This document shows, one piece after another, positions 22,829-30,820 of a DNA stretch of 64,000 nucleotides. A program made the translations under genes and the position numbers. The notes below the pieces were generated by a model that ran no database searches, was not told the origin of the DNA, and saw only the letters and a program-made list of their open reading frames with translations. The DNA is from Microbulbifer sp. SAOS-129_SWC (lineage in GTDB: Bacteria > Pseudomonadota > Gammaproteobacteria > Pseudomonadales > Cellvibrionaceae), in assembly GCF_039696035.1 (NCBI RefSeq), contig NZ_CP155567.1, positions 4,521,001-4,585,000 on the forward strand, read 5' to 3'. The first letter of the stretch is position 1. Each line of letters begins with the position of its first letter.

Positions 22829-23440
22829 CTACTTGTTGGCGATTTCGGCGTAACGGGCCGCGTCGCGGTCGAAAGCGTCGTTAAGGGCCTGCGCCTCCTT
22901 CTTGCGCCGTGCCAGGCGCTCGCGCACCACGCCCACTTCCTCGCGCAGGTTGTCGATGCGCGCCAGCAGTTCCGGCGCCACCTCGCCGCCGTTGCGCTGG
23001 GTGCGCGCGGCCGACGCCTCCTCCTGCTTGATCTGCCGCTGCAGGCTGGAAATATTGGAGCGCATGATCGCCATATCCTGCTCGACGATCGCCAGTTTGC
23101 GCTTGCGGGCACTCTCGATGTCGGCAACGCTGTTGTAGCGCTTGAGCAGCTTGCGGTCCGCCTCGGCGCGGGCCTGGCGCCGCTGTTGTGCCTCCAGTTC
23201 GGCCCCGCTCAGCTGCGGCGGTACTACCTTCAGGACGCGGCCGCTGCGACTCAATACCTCGTAGCCACCGGCCACATAGCGCGGCGGCACCTTGTCGTCG
23301 AGCACCTGCACGCCTTTGTCATCGGTATAGCGGTACAGCGCATGGCCGCCGGATTCCGCGGTACGGGCGGACGCGGCGGCACTGCCAGCCAGCAGTGCCG
23401 CCGCCAGGAAAATTGAAGTTGTTGCCGGTGCGATAGTCAT
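22829..23440 (-). CDS. DUF4124-domain secreted protein with coiled coil
   Basis: A 203-residue exported protein. A signal peptide (about 1-25, ending ASARTA) is followed by a DUF4124 module (about 33-75: ALYRYTDDKGVQVLDDKVPP, then YEVLSRSGRVL). A long charged coiled coil (about 80-200) has AIVEQDMAIMRSNISSLQRQ. Function is unknown. It lies 59 bases downstream of pyrE in the same direction, the position of the equivalent gene in Pseudomonas. ATG 23440 is chosen because it begins the signal peptide. Confidence 0.8.
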   Translation of the reverse strand: MTIAPATTSIFLAAALLAGSAAASARTAESGGHALYRYTDDKGVQVLDDKVPPRYVAGGYEVLSRSGRVLKVVPPQLSGAELEAQQRRQARAEADRKLLKRYNSVADIESARKRKLAIVEQDMAIMRSNISSLQRQIKQEEASAARTQRNGGEVAPELLARIDNLREEVGVVRERLARRKKEAQALNDAFDRDAARYAEIANK

Positions 23441-23498
23441 CGCGCTTCTCACTGGGTAAGCGGGCGCGCCGCGGTTGCCGGGCCTTACAACTCCACAG

Positions 23499-24152
23499 TT
23501 ACTGGCCCGAGACACCGTAGCGCTGCCGATAGTCCACGATTCTCTGCAAGGTTTCGCTGTCCTGCGACTCCTCGGCAAGGTAGCTGACGATATCGTCCAG
23601 CTGCACAATGCTGATTACAGGGATATTGTACTGCTGCTCAACCTGCTGGATAGCGGAGAGTTCACAGTCCTCGCCGGCCTTCTCCTGGCGGTTGAGCCCG
23701 ATTACCACCCCGGCCGAGCTGGCGCCGTGCTGGTCGATGATGTGCATCACCTCGCGCACGGCGGTGCCGGCGGTAATCACGTCGTCGATAATCAAAACCT
23801 TGCCATTGAGCGGCGCACCCACTAAGGTTCCGCCTTCGCCGTGATCCTTGGCCTCTTTGCGGTTGTAGCAGAAGGGTTTATCCACACCTTTCTGCGCCAG
23901 CGCCACGGCGGTCACCGCACCCAGCGGGATACCCTTATAAGCCGGCCCGAAAATGACATCAAACTCCACCCCCGACGCGAGTATCGCCTCGGCGTAGGCC
24001 TGCCCCAGCGCCGCCAGTGCGGCGCCGGTGTGGAAACGGCCGGCATTGAAAAAGTAGGGGCTCTGGCGACCTGACTTCAGGGTGAACTCACCGAAACAAA
24101 GCACCTGATGTTCCAGGGCCAGTTGGATAAAATCGCGCTGATACTGCTGCAT
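23499..24152 (-). CDS. pyrE: Orotate phosphoribosyltransferase
   Basis: A 217-residue enzyme forming OMP from orotate and PRPP in pyrimidine synthesis. It has [11 protein letters not shown] (substrate), the flexible catalytic loop [15 protein letters not shown] and the PRPP-binding [16 protein letters not shown]. The open frame extends further upstream, but ATG 24152 ([21 protein letters not shown]) is the family start. It is divergent from crc. Confidence 0.97.
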   Translation of the reverse strand: MQQYQRDFIQLALEHQVLCFGEFTLKSGRQSPYFFNAGRFHTGAALAALGQAYAEAILASGVEFDVIFGPAYKGIPLGAVTAVALAQKGVDKPFCYNRKEAKDHGEGGTLVGAPLNGKVLIIDDVITAGTAVREVMHIIDQHGASSAGVVIGLNRQEKAGEDCELSAIQQVEQQYNIPVISIVQLDDIVSYLAEESQDSETLQRIVDYRQRYGVSGQ

Positions 24153-24268
24153 GGCAATTTGATAACTATTGGCTAAGGTGAAGGGAGACCTCCCCCACGG
24201 GAACTCGGGGAGAGAGGCGTACACATAATGTTACTAATGATACACAGCTCGCTGGTAAGGGGCTAATA

Positions 24269-25036
24269 ATGCGAATAGTGAGTCTGTCGGTAGACGGCAT
24301 TCACCAGGCGGCTCAGCGCGGCCTCTATGATTGGCTGGCAGATCAGGACGCGGATATCATCTGTCTGCAGGATCTGCGCTCGCTGGAACCGGAACTGGAT
24401 CACCCAATCTTCCACCCGGACGGCTACTACAGCTATTTCTTCGACTCCGGGACGCCGCATGAAAACGGCGTCGCCATCTATACCCGCAGCCAACCCAAGG
24501 CGATCATTTTCGGCATGGGCTTTGCCAACGGCGAGGATATGTACGGCCGCTACCTGCAGGCGGATTTCGAGCGCCTGAGTGTCGGCTCGCTGCTGGCGCC
24601 GGCCGCCAGGGACGAGACGTCACTGGAAAAGAAGGTGCAGTTCTTCGACGACATGCAGGCGCACCTGGTGAAGATCAGCCGCAAACGCCGCGACTTCATC
24701 TTCTGCGGCAACTGGGGTATGGCCCACCGCCGCGCCGACGTCGAGAACTGGCAGGATCACCAGGACACCCCCGGCTTCATGCGCCATGAACAGCGCTGGC
24801 TGGACCAGCTGTTCAACGAAATCGGCTATATCGACGCCTTCCGCAAGGTGGTCAAGGATGCCGACGAGTTCACCTGGTGGCCGAGCGGCAAGGCCGGCGA
24901 GGGCGACGGCTGGCGCACCGATATGCAGGTGACCTCGCACTCGCTGAAAAACCGTATCGAGTACGGTGCCATCAACAAAAACGTGGACTTCTCCAGCCAC
25001 CTGCCGGTGATCATGGATTACGACCTCGAGGTCTGA
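24269..25036 (+). CDS. crc: Catabolite repression control protein Crc
   Basis: A 255-residue protein of the exonuclease III/EEP fold. In Pseudomonas, Crc stabilises Hfq on A-rich mRNA sites to repress secondary carbon-source genes and has no nuclease activity. ExoIII catalytic positions are altered here: the first Asn is replaced in SLSVDGIHQAA, the metal Glu region reads ICLQDLRS, and the D-x-N motif reads FCGNWGMA. This fits Crc rather than Xth. Position between pyrE and rph matches Pseudomonas. ATG 24269 is the start. Confidence 0.85.
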   Translation: MRIVSLSVDGIHQAAQRGLYDWLADQDADIICLQDLRSLEPELDHPIFHPDGYYSYFFDSGTPHENGVAIYTRSQPKAIIFGMGFANGEDMYGRYLQADFERLSVGSLLAPAARDETSLEKKVQFFDDMQAHLVKISRKRRDFIFCGNWGMAHRRADVENWQDHQDTPGFMRHEQRWLDQLFNEIGYIDAFRKVVKDADEFTWWPSGKAGEGDGWRTDMQVTSHSLKNRIEYGAINKNVDFSSHLPVIMDYDLEV

Positions 25037-25039
25037 TTG

Positions 25040-25073
25040 CCGCGCACCCTGGCGTCGGTCACCGGGTGCGCGG
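25040..25073. terminator. Inverted repeat between convergent crc and rph
   Basis: A perfect 10-bp inverted repeat (CCGCGCACCC at 25040-25049 with GGGTGCGCGG at 25064-25073) in the 57-base gap. There is no T-run, so it is either a weak bidirectional terminator or another REP-like palindrome. Confidence 0.45.
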
Positions 25074-25093
25074 CGCAGACCGCCGCTGAGTCC

Positions 25094-25813
25094 TTATTCG
25101 GCCAGCACTTTCTTTTGCAGCGCCACCAGCTCGGCGATGCCCGCCTTGCCCAGTGCCAGCATCTGCGCAAACTGGTCCTCGGTAAACGGCGCCCCCTCGG
25201 CGGTGCCCTGCACCTCGATCATGCCACCGTCCTCGGCCATCACCAGATTCATATCGGTATCCGCGCTGCTGTCCTCCGGGTAGTCCAGGTCCAGCACCGG
25301 CGCGCCCTTGTAGATGCCCACCGATACCGCCGCCACCATATTCTTGAGCGGGTCCACCGCGATGATTTTCTCCCGCTGCATATAGCGCAGTGCATCCACC
25401 AGTGCCACGCAGGCGCCGGTGATCGAGGCGGTGCGGGTACCGCCATCGGCCTGGATCACGTCGCAGTCGAGAGTGATCTGGTGTTCGCCCAGCAGCTCCA
25501 GATCCACCGCCGCGCGCAGCGAACGGCCGATCAGGCGCTGGATCTCGACGGTGCGCCCGCCCTGCTTGCCGCGCGCCGCCTCGCGGCCCATGCGCGAGCC
25601 GGTAGAGCGGGGCAGCATGCCGTATTCCGCGGTAATCCAGCCACTGCCCTGACCGCGTAGAAAACGCGGTACTTCGGTCGCCACCGACGCATTGCACAGC
25701 ACTTTGGTATCGCCAAACTCCACCAGTACCGAGCCCTCGGCGTGGCGGGTGTAGTGGCGGGTAATACGCACGGGGCGCAGTTGCTCGGGGTTGCGGCCGC
25801 TGGGTCGCTGCAT
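25094..25813 (-). CDS. rph: Ribonuclease PH
   Basis: A 239-residue phosphorolytic 3'-5' exoribonuclease that trims tRNA precursors. Signatures: [37 protein letters not shown], the phosphate-binding region around [20 protein letters not shown], and [20 protein letters not shown]. Full length. The ATG at 25813 follows CGAGGTG by five bases. It is divergent from yicC, as in most gammaproteobacteria. Confidence 0.97.
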   Translation of the reverse strand: MQRPSGRNPEQLRPVRITRHYTRHAEGSVLVEFGDTKVLCNASVATEVPRFLRGQGSGWITAEYGMLPRSTGSRMGREAARGKQGGRTVEIQRLIGRSLRAAVDLELLGEHQITLDCDVIQADGGTRTASITGACVALVDALRYMQREKIIAVDPLKNMVAAVSVGIYKGAPVLDLDYPEDSSADTDMNLVMAEDGGMIEVQGTAEGAPFTEDQFAQMLALGKAGIAELVALQKKVLAE

Positions 25814-25922
25814 GATTCACCTCGGATTCTGATCAAAGCGCTACAGTATATACCCGCGCGTACCGGCACCCCAGGCGCGTGCTATGATGCCGGCCCACAC
25901 GAATGCCTGCAGGGAGAGACTT

Positions 25923-26801
25923 ATGGCCAGCAAAACTGTGCGCAGTATGACCGCTTTTGGTCGCGCCGAGGCATCCTACGCAACCGGCACTGCCACCTGG
26001 GAGCTGCGCTCGGTCAATCACCGTTACCTGGAGCCGCACTTTCGCCTGCCCGAAGCCGCGCGCCCGCTGGAGACCAAGCTGCGGGAAAGCCTGCGCAAAC
26101 AGCTGTCGCGCGGCAAGCTGGAACTGAGCCTGAGCCTCAAGGGCGTCTCCGGTGAAGCCGCATCCGTGCAGGTGGATGACAACCTGGTGCGCGAGCTGGT
26201 GGCCGCCGCCGAGCGCGTCGCCGCCCAGGTGGCACAACCGGCACCACTGAATCCGCTCCAGCTGCTGCAGTGGCCCGGGGTCATCGCCGAGCCACAGACC
26301 GATGCGGAGGTCCAGTCGAAGGCGATCCTGCAGGCATTCGACGAAGCCCTGACCCAGCTCAGCGCCAACCGCGAGCGCGAGGGTGCCGAGCTGCGCAAGT
26401 TTATCGAGGCGCGCCTCGAGGGCATCGAACAGCAGGTAACCGCGGTACGCAAACTGCTGCCGCAGATCCTCGACGCCCAGCGCGAAAAGCTGCGCAACCG
26501 CCTGCAGGAACTGCTCGGAGAAATGGATCAGGACCGCGTCGAACAGGAAATTGTGCTGCTGGCGCAAAAGGCCGACGTGGATGAAGAACTCGACCGCCTC
26601 GACGCCCACGTCGCCGAGACCCGCCGCGTACTCGCCGGCGGCGGCGCCATCGGCCGGCGCCTCGACTTCCTGATGCAGGAATTCAACCGCGAGGCCAACA
26701 CCCTGTCTTCCAAGTCGGTGGTCACCGACACTACCCAGGCGGCGGTCGAGCTGAAAGTGCTGATCGAGCAGATGCGCGAGCAGGTGCAGAATATCGAGTA
26801 G
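25923..26801 (+). CDS. yicC: YicC family endoribonuclease
   Basis: A 292-residue protein. The N-terminal YicC domain has VRSMTAFGRAEASY and LRSVNHRYLEPHFRLPE. The C-terminal DUF1732 domain has EVVLLAQKADVDEELDRLDAH-type sequence and ends GRRLDFLMQEFNREANTLSS. E. coli YicC has been described as an endoribonuclease involved in RNA decay. ATG 25923 matches the family start. In most relatives gmk follows directly; here 5.5 kb of accessory genes intervene. Confidence 0.94.
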   Translation: MASKTVRSMTAFGRAEASYATGTATWELRSVNHRYLEPHFRLPEAARPLETKLRESLRKQLSRGKLELSLSLKGVSGEAASVQVDDNLVRELVAAAERVAAQVAQPAPLNPLQLLQWPGVIAEPQTDAEVQSKAILQAFDEALTQLSANREREGAELRKFIEARLEGIEQQVTAVRKLLPQILDAQREKLRNRLQELLGEMDQDRVEQEIVLLAQKADVDEELDRLDAHVAETRRVLAGGGAIGRRLDFLMQEFNREANTLSSKSVVTDTTQAAVELKVLIEQMREQVQNIE

Positions 26802-26912
26802 GCTGCGTACGCTCGCGCCGCGAGCCCAACACAGATTTTCTCTCCCTATGGCCCGTAGATTTACCCTGACACAGCCTCCGCGCGCGGCGCGAGCACAGCG
26901 CGCGGTCGGCTC

Positions 26913-28142
26913 GTGAACACACCCGACAAGCGCGCGCTACTGCTGGCCAAGCATTGGCCCGAGCCCGCCTCCACCGCTGCCGGCCGGCGCACACTGGATA
27001 TCCTCGACCTGCTCGCCGAGGCGGGCTACCGGGTGGACATCGCCAGCCCCGCGCAACCGACGCCGTTCCAGGCCAAGACCGGTTACGGTGAGCACCAGGT
27101 CGCGGTCAACGATTCCACTTTTGATCACTGGGTTCGCGCGCTGGATCCCACGCTGGTGATCTACGATCGTTTCATGATGGAAGAGCAGTTTGGCTGGCGG
27201 GTGCGCGAGCAATGCCCGCGCGCAATCACGCTGCTCGACACCAGTGATTTTCACAGCCTGCGCGAGGCGCGCCATCAGGCGCTCAAAAGCGGGCAACCGC
27301 TCAACCTGTACAACGCCACCGCCGAGCGCGAGATCGCGGCCATGGCGCGCTGCGATCTCACCATGATGATCTCCAAGGTCGAAGTAGAGCTGCTGAAAGA
27401 GCACTTCTGCCTGCCCGACTGGCAGCTGCATTACCTGCCGTTTCTGGTGCGGGAGTTGCCCGACCCCACTTTGCTGCCAGGCTTCGACGAGCGCCAACAC
27501 CTGGCCATGATCGGCGGCTTTAAACACGCTCCCAACCGCGACGCCACCGCGTGGTTCGCGCAGGAGATCTGGCCGCAACTGCACTCGCTGCTGCCCGGGG
27601 TGGAGTGTCATATTTATGGCGCCTACTCCGACCACGCCATTCACCGTCTCAGTGACCCGGCGACCGGCCTGCGGGTGATCGGGCGCACCGAAGATGTTCT
27701 GGCCACGCTGGCACGCTACCGGCTGAACCTGGCGCCGCTGCGTTTCGGCGCCGGGCAGAAAGGCAAGATACTGGACGGCTGGCTCAGCGGCACGCCCGCG
27801 GTCACCACCCCGGTCGGCGCCGAGTCCATGGCGCCGGAAGATGCCTGGAGCTATCCGCTCAGCGACGCTCCCGAGCAATTCGCGCAAACCACCGCACGCC
27901 TGTATCAAAATAGAACTGCCTGGCTAAGCGCGCGTGACGCGGGTTTGCGCGCACTCGCAAGCGGGTTTTCCTATGCGGATCACGCCGCGGCGTTTATCGC
28001 GCGATTGGAGGGTATCGCCACAGACCTGGAGGGGCATCGCAATCGCCAGATCTGGAGACGCATCCTCGACCGCACCGAGCACCGCGCGGAAGAGTTTATG
28101 AGTCGCTGGATTGAAGCAAAAAACAAACCAGCAGACACTTGA
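26913..28142 (+). CDS. Glycosyltransferase, GT4-like (GT-B fold)
   Basis: A 409-residue protein. The C-terminal half is a recognisable glycosyltransferase group 1 domain: MIGGFKHAPNRDATAWFAQE, VECHIYGAYSD, and the nucleotide-sugar region NLAPLRFGAGQKGKILDGWL followed by SGTPAVTTPVG. The N-terminal acceptor domain begins ALLLAKHWPEPASTAAGRRT. No signal peptide, so it is cytoplasmic. Donor and acceptor cannot be read from sequence. The start is GTG 26913 without a clear ribosome site. It is the first gene of the block separating yicC from gmk; no other glycan genes lie beside it. Confidence 0.82.
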   Translation: MNTPDKRALLLAKHWPEPASTAAGRRTLDILDLLAEAGYRVDIASPAQPTPFQAKTGYGEHQVAVNDSTFDHWVRALDPTLVIYDRFMMEEQFGWRVREQCPRAITLLDTSDFHSLREARHQALKSGQPLNLYNATAEREIAAMARCDLTMMISKVEVELLKEHFCLPDWQLHYLPFLVRELPDPTLLPGFDERQHLAMIGGFKHAPNRDATAWFAQEIWPQLHSLLPGVECHIYGAYSDHAIHRLSDPATGLRVIGRTEDVLATLARYRLNLAPLRFGAGQKGKILDGWLSGTPAVTTPVGAESMAPEDAWSYPLSDAPEQFAQTTARLYQNRTAWLSARDAGLRALASGFSYADHAAAFIARLEGIATDLEGHRNRQIWRRILDRTEHRAEEFMSRWIEAKNKPADT

Positions 28143-28575
28143 TATCGAGTTAAGCAATCTGCTTGCAGCCCGAAAGCAACGACATTCCACAGGTTGTCCA
28201 TCTGTCGGGTATGCACCTTTTCATGTGCGATGATCAGCTCCAGTTCGCCTGGCAAAAATTCTCTCGCTAGTTTCCGCCCCACAATCGGACCGCTTGGTCA
28301 CGGTGGATCTGCAGTCACTGATGCACGTCACTTTTTCATCGATAGAGGAGCGACCGCAGGTCTATAGGCTGTGCGCGGCTATTCGTTCGCTTCTACACTT
28401 CGTTGGAAGACACAGCACTCTTTATCTAGGGCCACAAAGCACGCAAATTCAACGAGCTGCCGGAATAATCCGTGCGGAAGGGGTTGAATCGCCAGCGGGC
28501 CACCCTCAGTGACTTACACAAGGGGCGAAACAAGCTTCCCCCAATTACATAGTCTTGCGAAATTTAGGAGATGCG
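28143..28575. other. Gene-poor stretch between glycosyltransferase and MBL-rhodanese gene
   Basis: 433 bases, more AT-rich than the surroundings. Apart from the M56 remnant, an open frame at 28294-28512 (+, 72 codons) has no recognisable domain and no ribosome site, and is not called. An AGGAG ribosome site for the next gene is at 28566-28570. Confidence 0.5.
28145..28303 (-). pseudogene. M56 (BlaR1/MecR1-type) peptidase remnant
   Basis: The minus strand encodes PSGPIVGRKLAREFLPGELE followed by LIIAHEKVHTRQMDNLWNVV. These match the stretch around the HExxH zinc motif of M56 membrane peptidases such as BlaR1. An in-frame TGA lies just upstream, and homology stops after NVVAFGLQ where the glycosyltransferase 3' end begins. 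No start, membrane helices or sensor domain remain. I read it as a decayed fragment of a once complete gene. Confidence 0.55.
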
Positions 28576-29952
28576 ATGTTTGTGGAATCCATCAAGTCAC
28601 CTGGCCTGGCACAGATCTCCTACCTTATTGGCGACGGCAGTGAAGCTGCCGTGATCGACCCGCGTCGGGACTGCGAGATCTACGCGGAGAAGGCTCGCGA
28701 GCGCGGTTGCCGGGTTACACATATTTTTGAAACCCACCGTAACGAAGACCTGATATCCGGTGCGCCCATCCTCGCCGGGTTGACCAATGCTCCGGTGCAT
28801 CACGGCCCCAACCCTGCCGGGAAGATCGCTTACGCAGATACCGTGCGCGAGGGCGACCAGTTCACCTTCGGTTCGATGCAACTGAAAGTGCTGGAGACAC
28901 CCGGCCATACCGATGACAGTCTTTCCTATGCGATATACGACCAGAACTTCGGTAAGCAGGCGGTCGGCGTTTTCACCGGCGACGCACTGTTTGTGGGCGA
29001 CGTGGGGCGCACCGACTTTTACCCCGAGCGCGCGGAAGAAGTTGCTGGGCTGCTCTATGACAGCTTGAGGAAAATTCTCTCACTGGGTGACCAGGCTATC
29101 CTCTATCCCGCTCACGGCGCTGGCTCGGTGTGCGGCGACAACATGGCCAACCGCGACTTTTCTACCCTCGGCTACGAGCGGGAAAACAACCCGATGCTAC
29201 AGATCGAGCAGCGCAAGGACTTTATCGCGAAAAAACTGACCGAACACCACGAGCAGCCGCCGTATTTCCGCAACATGGAACAGCTCAATCTCAGTGGAGG
29301 TGCTCCGGCGGCCCGGCTGGTGACACCTCCCGCACTCAGCCCCGACGACTTGGAGAAGTTGAGCGAAAGCGCGGCGATGATCGACGTGCGCGGGATCACC
29401 GCCTACCTCGGCTCGCACCTGCCGGGCAGCCTGGCAATTCCCTGCGACATGATTCCCGCCTTCGCCGGCTGGTTTTTGCGCGCCGAAGACGACATTGTCC
29501 TGATTGCAGACAGCAGCGCGCAGGCGCAGGCGGCCGCCCGCCATCTCGCCCGCATCGGTTTCGACCGGGTCCAGGGATTTCTGAACACCGCACTTCCGGG
29601 CTGGGCCGCCGCCGCGCGGCCCTTTGCCAGCGTACCCGTGGTAGACGTCAGCAGGGTGAAATCGCGCGTGGAAAGCGGGAAGGAAGGCTGGCAGCTGCTG
29701 GATGTGCGCGGCAAGAATGAAGTCGATGAGGGGATCGTCCCCGGAGCCAAGGCCATTTATGTCGGGCACCTGCCGGAACACTTGCGAACGCTTTCCAAGG
29801 AAATCACCTACACCGTGATGTGCGCCAGCGGTGCACGCGCGACCATAGCCGCCTCCATACTGCGGCGTAGCGGTTTCGAAAACGTGGAGGTATTTCTCGG
29901 CTCCATGGGGGCCTGGCGAGCAGCGGGAAACGACGTGACCGAGCCAAACTGA
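28576..29952 (+). CDS. MBL-fold hydrolase fused to two rhodanese domains
   Basis: A 458-residue cytoplasmic protein. Residues 1-245 are a metallo-beta-lactamase fold related to persulfide dioxygenases (ETPGHTDDSLSYAI, FTGDALFVGDVGRTDFYPE, LYPAHGAGSVCG). Two rhodanese modules follow (about 268-360 and 368-458). Only the second has the active-site cysteine loop (VMCASGARATIA). The first metal motif, usually HxHxDH, reads THRNED (His54-Asp58), a variant known in a subset of this family. A role in sulfane-sulfur or persulfide handling is inferred. AGGAG lies five bases before ATG 28576. It stands alone, with no sqr-type or regulator neighbour. Confidence 0.82.
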   Translation: MFVESIKSPGLAQISYLIGDGSEAAVIDPRRDCEIYAEKARERGCRVTHIFETHRNEDLISGAPILAGLTNAPVHHGPNPAGKIAYADTVREGDQFTFGSMQLKVLETPGHTDDSLSYAIYDQNFGKQAVGVFTGDALFVGDVGRTDFYPERAEEVAGLLYDSLRKILSLGDQAILYPAHGAGSVCGDNMANRDFSTLGYERENNPMLQIEQRKDFIAKKLTEHHEQPPYFRNMEQLNLSGGAPAARLVTPPALSPDDLEKLSESAAMIDVRGITAYLGSHLPGSLAIPCDMIPAFAGWFLRAEDDIVLIADSSAQAQAAARHLARIGFDRVQGFLNTALPGWAAAARPFASVPVVDVSRVKSRVESGKEGWQLLDVRGKNEVDEGIVPGAKAIYVGHLPEHLRTLSKEITYTVMCASGARATIAASILRRSGFENVEVFLGSMGAWRAAGNDVTEPN

Positions 29953-30068
29953 CCGGAAGGCGCAGAATATCGGATAACTCCCACGCCAACCGCCAGCAAA
30001 AGCCACCCAGCCGGACGGCTTCTGTTACTGACTTCATGCGGCACTGCAGCGATGTTTTGGCGCGCTGA

Positions 30069-30608
30069 TTACTGCGTCTGCACGCGCTGCATATAGTCCT
30101 GATAGGCGGGAATGGCCACCGCCACCACGATGCCTATCGAGGCGATATTCAGGAAGATCCCCAGTACAAATGTGACAATCACCGCCGAAGAGTTCGGTGT
30201 GGTGCGCGGACCGTAGTTGTTGCTGCCATCGGTACCGCGAAAAAAGAACAGGTAGATCAGCAGGCCGAAATTGGCCAGCGGCACAAACATCAACAGCAGC
30301 CAGACACCGGGCTGATTCAGGTCGTGCAGGCGCCGCACGTAAATCGACAGTCCGTAAACCAGGCTGACGCCAATAATCGCCAGATACGCGAGGCCCGCGA
30401 GCACCGGGCTCGCAGGCACCAATACCATGACCAATACGGATGCGAGCACCAGTGTCAGAAAAGAGGAGATCATCAGGTAGCTGAAGAAGCGCATGCGGCC
30501 GAGGCGACCGGTAAACGAGAAGATCTGTGGCTCCGCCGGGCGGTCGCCGGCGTCAGTGGCCAGATCGGCGGTCTGCGGCGAGGCGTAGGGATTAGCAGCT
30601 GTAGACAT
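30069..30608 (-). CDS. DUF805 family membrane protein
   Basis: A 179-residue inner-membrane protein. DUF805 spans about 28-135, with RLGRMRFFSYLMISSFLTL, the RRLHDLNQPGVWLLL motif diagnostic of the family, and a C-terminal FFRGTDGSNNYGP. A fourth hydrophobic segment at the end (GIVVAVAIPAYQDYMQRVQT) looks like the N-terminal helix of type IV pilins. ATG 30608 follows AAGGAAGC by six bases. Function unknown. It is convergent with the MBL-rhodanese gene. Confidence 0.82.
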   Translation of the reverse strand: MSTAANPYASPQTADLATDAGDRPAEPQIFSFTGRLGRMRFFSYLMISSFLTLVLASVLVMVLVPASPVLAGLAYLAIIGVSLVYGLSIYVRRLHDLNQPGVWLLLMFVPLANFGLLIYLFFFRGTDGSNNYGPRTTPNSSAVIVTFVLGIFLNIASIGIVVAVAIPAYQDYMQRVQTQ

Positions 30609-30820
30609 GGAGCTTCCTTTTAATTGTGTATTGTTATTTCCTGGACCGGCAGCACCGGCCGGCACGAAATTATCCCAGCCCGTCACAGTCGCCACAAGGC
30701 GCCCAACCGCCTGTTAAAGCTAACGGATTTCAAAATCGCACGCCCCTGCGCCTAGGCGCAGCGCAGGGCCTGTGGCAGAGTGTGCAGAATTCGCACAACA
30801 ATAGAATAAAAGAGGTATCC

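Noticed and set aside
28294-28512. 72-codon frame upstream of the MBL-rhodanese gene
   Set aside because: No ribosome site and no recognisable domain; it overlaps the end of the M56 remnant region.
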